The position numbers and the translations under genes were made by a program. Below, piece after piece: positions 39,791-41,183 of a stretch of 41,183 nt of DNA. Within the stretch, counting starts at the first letter, position 1, and each line of letters begins with the position of its first letter. The notes beneath the pieces are model-generated. The model was not told where the DNA came from. It worked only from the letters and a program-made list of their open reading frames with translations, and did no database searches. The stretch lies in contig JAGBCA010000051.1 in the NCBI GenBank assembly GCA_017938205.1, forward strand, positions 1-41,183, read 5' to 3'. The stretch comes from Clostridia bacterium. Lineage in GTDB: Bacteria > Bacillota > Clostridia > Oscillospirales > CAG-272.

Positions 39791-40621
39791 TTAGGAAAAA
39801 ATGTGACGAAGCACATCCATCCGCTCCTTGCTCGGCACGGAAAAGACCTCTGCTTCTTTTCCAAGTGCCTCGTATTTATGTTCACCCATCGCGTGGTAGG
39901 GAAGAAGCTCAATCTTTTCGGGTTTTCCGAAGGCATCGAGAAGCGCCTTTATGCCTTGCATCTCCTCTTTTGTATCGTTCACCGTGGGGATCACGGGGAT
40001 GCGCACCCAAACGGATGCGCTGCATTTTAGGAGCCTTTCAAGGTTTTCGAGGATGCGTTCGTTTTTCACTCCCGTATACTTTTCGTGCTTTTCGCTGTCG
40101 AGGCATTTTATATCATAGAGAAAAAGATCGGTGTAGGGCAGAATGCGCGCAAAGGATTCAAACGGCACGTGCCCCGCGGTGTCCACGGCGGTGTGAATGC
40201 CGTTTTCCTTGCACGCCTTCAGAATCTCGGTGAGAAATTCGATCTGCAGCATGCATTCGCCGCCCGAGAAGGTCACGCCGCCGCCCGATCCTTCGTAGAC
40301 CGCCTTGTCCTTTAATACCTCGCGCATCACCTCGTCTACGGTGTATTCCTTGCCGCAGATCTCTCTTGCATCGTGCGGGCAATAGAGAGCACATTTTCCG
40401 CAAAACTCGCATTTTTCAAGGCTGAATGCGCACTTTTCTTTGCATTTTCCGCATCCCACGCACCGATTTTTATAAAAAAGCATCTCTTTTTTTGGATTCT
40501 GGCTTTCGGGATTGTGGCACCAAGCGCACCGCAGATTGCAGCCCTTGAAGAACACGGTCGTGCGAATGCCCGGTCCGTCAACGAACGAGGCTCTTTGAAT
40601 ATCAAATACGTTTGCTGTCAT
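39791..40621 (-). CDS. Glycyl radical enzyme activating enzyme (radical SAM), second pair
   Basis: Activase of 276 residues with Cys28, Cys32 and Cys35 (GCNLRCAWC) as radical SAM ligands, then a ferredoxin-like insert with two Cys clusters (CVGCGKCKEKC and CEFCGKCALYC), and SGGGVTFSGGE. It is a clear paralogue of the activase at 17511-18389 but not a recent duplicate. Its ATG overlaps the stop of the upstream glycyl radical enzyme (ATGA). Confidence 0.94.
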   Translation of the reverse strand: MTANVFDIQRASFVDGPGIRTTVFFKGCNLRCAWCHNPESQNPKKEMLFYKNRCVGCGKCKEKCAFSLEKCEFCGKCALYCPHDAREICGKEYTVDEVMREVLKDKAVYEGSGGGVTFSGGECMLQIEFLTEILKACKENGIHTAVDTAGHVPFESFARILPYTDLFLYDIKCLDSEKHEKYTGVKNERILENLERLLKCSASVWVRIPVIPTVNDTKEEMQGIKALLDAFGKPEKIELLPYHAMGEHKYEALGKEAEVFSVPSKERMDVLRHIFS

Positions 40622-41183
40622 TTTTGCTCCGTTCTTGCGATAATATCGTCCTGCAGGTCTTCGTTAAGCTTTACGAAATAGTCGGAAAAACCCGAAACGC
40701 GCACGCGCAGGTGCTTATAATCGTCGGGCCTTTGCTTTGCGCAAAGGAGTTCTTCCTTTGATACGTAGTTCAGCTGGAAGTGAACGCCGCCGTTTTCAAA
40801 ATAGGAAAGGAAAAAATCCACGGTTTTTTCAAAATTCTCATCGTTTTTAATCAGCGATTCGTCGAGCGTTATATTCGTAACCGTCGCGCCGCATCCGATG
40901 CCGTACGGATCTGCCTTTGCAATCGAATTTAAAAGCGCAGACAGCCCTTCGCGATCGTGTCCGCCGCTTTGGCCGCGACCGAATTTCAGGGGCTCGCCGT
41001 TATACCTTCCATCGGGAGTTGCAAGCGTCAAGATGCCAAACCACTTGTTGTGCGGATGATATCCGATGAGATCTCCGATCAGGAAATGATAGCCGAAAAG
41101 ATTGGTTTTATCCTTCAGATGCTCGTAAAGCGCGCGATAAAAGCTTTGCGCTACGAGGTTTGAGGTTTCGTCATCGTTTCCGA
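40618..41183 (-). CDS. Glycyl radical enzyme, C-terminal part (cut by window edge)
   Basis: The frame is open to the right edge, so only the last ~188 residues are seen. Reading in: GNDDE (family motif) at the edge, then GYHPHNKWFGILTLATPDGR, GQSGGHDREG, and the radical loop VRVSGFSDYFVKLN with the Gly of SGF as radical site, ending LQDDIIARTEQ. The DGR-x-x-GEPL and QDDII patterns fit the dehydratase/lyase branch rather than pyruvate formate-lyase. The active-site Cys and the substrate motif lie outside the window. It is a different subfamily from the enzyme at 15280-17511. Confidence 0.9.
   Translation of the reverse strand, partial: GNDDETSNLVAQSFYRALYEHLKDKTNLFGYHFLIGDLIGYHPHNKWFGILTLATPDGRYNGEPLKFGRGQSGGHDREGLSALLNSIAKADPYGIGCGATVTNITLDESLIKNDENFEKTVDFFLSYFENGGVHFQLNYVSKEELLCAKQRPDDYKHLRVRVSGFSDYFVKLNEDLQDDIIARTEQK

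Overview
The window is a bacterial chromosome segment of roughly 50% GC. I infer an anaerobic Bacillota member of class Clostridia, probably gut-associated. The reasons are two glycyl radical enzymes with dedicated activases, strong AGGAGG-type ribosome binding sites, a SleB-like cell-wall hydrolase, a DUF4830 protein, a 32-residue Cys-rich microprotein of clostridial type, and many AraC-type regulators paired with intracellular glycosidases. There is no rRNA, CRISPR array or phage module. One tRNA (Glu, anticodon CTC) is present.

Layout. 1-3.8 kb (mostly minus): a phosphoribosyltransferase, a SleB-like hydrolase preceded by a promoter, a structured leader and a terminator, an APC amino-acid permease and tRNA-Glu. 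3.9-6.5 kb: an AraC regulator, an RlmD-type 23S rRNA methyltransferase, then an array of palindromes separated by GTGAAGT/ACTTCAC spacers that abuts the 3' remnant of a four-helix-bundle gene. 6.6-13.9 kb (plus): small accessory genes (PH-like membrane protein, DUF4375, amidohydrolase, SGNH hydrolase, lipoprotein, APH(3')-like kinase, FAD oxidoreductase, small-multidrug-export protein, YtqA-type radical SAM enzyme, DUF4830, microprotein). 14.4-20.9 kb: an AraC regulator divergent from a glycyl radical enzyme plus activase, and a second AraC regulator divergent from an unclassified TIM-barrel glycosidase. 20.9-25.8 kb (minus): a rearranged AT-rich block with two mosaic barstar genes, a 420-residue protein of unknown function and a DUF4143 ATPase, next to AlaA. 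25.8-33.4 kb: GH5 enzyme/AraC pair, then a five-gene operon divergent from another AraC regulator. 33.5-37.8 kb: Lrp regulator-M20 peptidase-aminotransferase operon and isocitrate dehydrogenase. 37.9-41.2 kb: a clan-A-like glycosidase and a second glycyl radical enzyme/activase pair, cut by the window edge.

How the genes work together. The dominant theme is small islets, each an AraC/cupin regulator divergent from one or a few cytosolic enzymes acting on sugars. No enzyme in these islets has a signal peptide and no sugar transporter is present, so substrates must be imported by systems encoded elsewhere. The five-gene operon at 27.9-32.6 kb (glycosidase, aldose mutarotase, SDR, UlaG-like metallo-lactonase, DgoD-like dehydratase) reads as a complete non-phosphorylative oxidation route: release a sugar, oxidise it to a lactone, open the lactone, and dehydrate the aldonate. 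The next steps would lie outside the window.

The items I consider least explained are the leader RNA at about 1.74-1.93 kb, the palindrome array with the four-helix-bundle remnant, the barstar/alaA-tail duplications, the Cx-E glycyl radical enzyme with a Gly-Trp radical loop, and the oxidative sugar operon.
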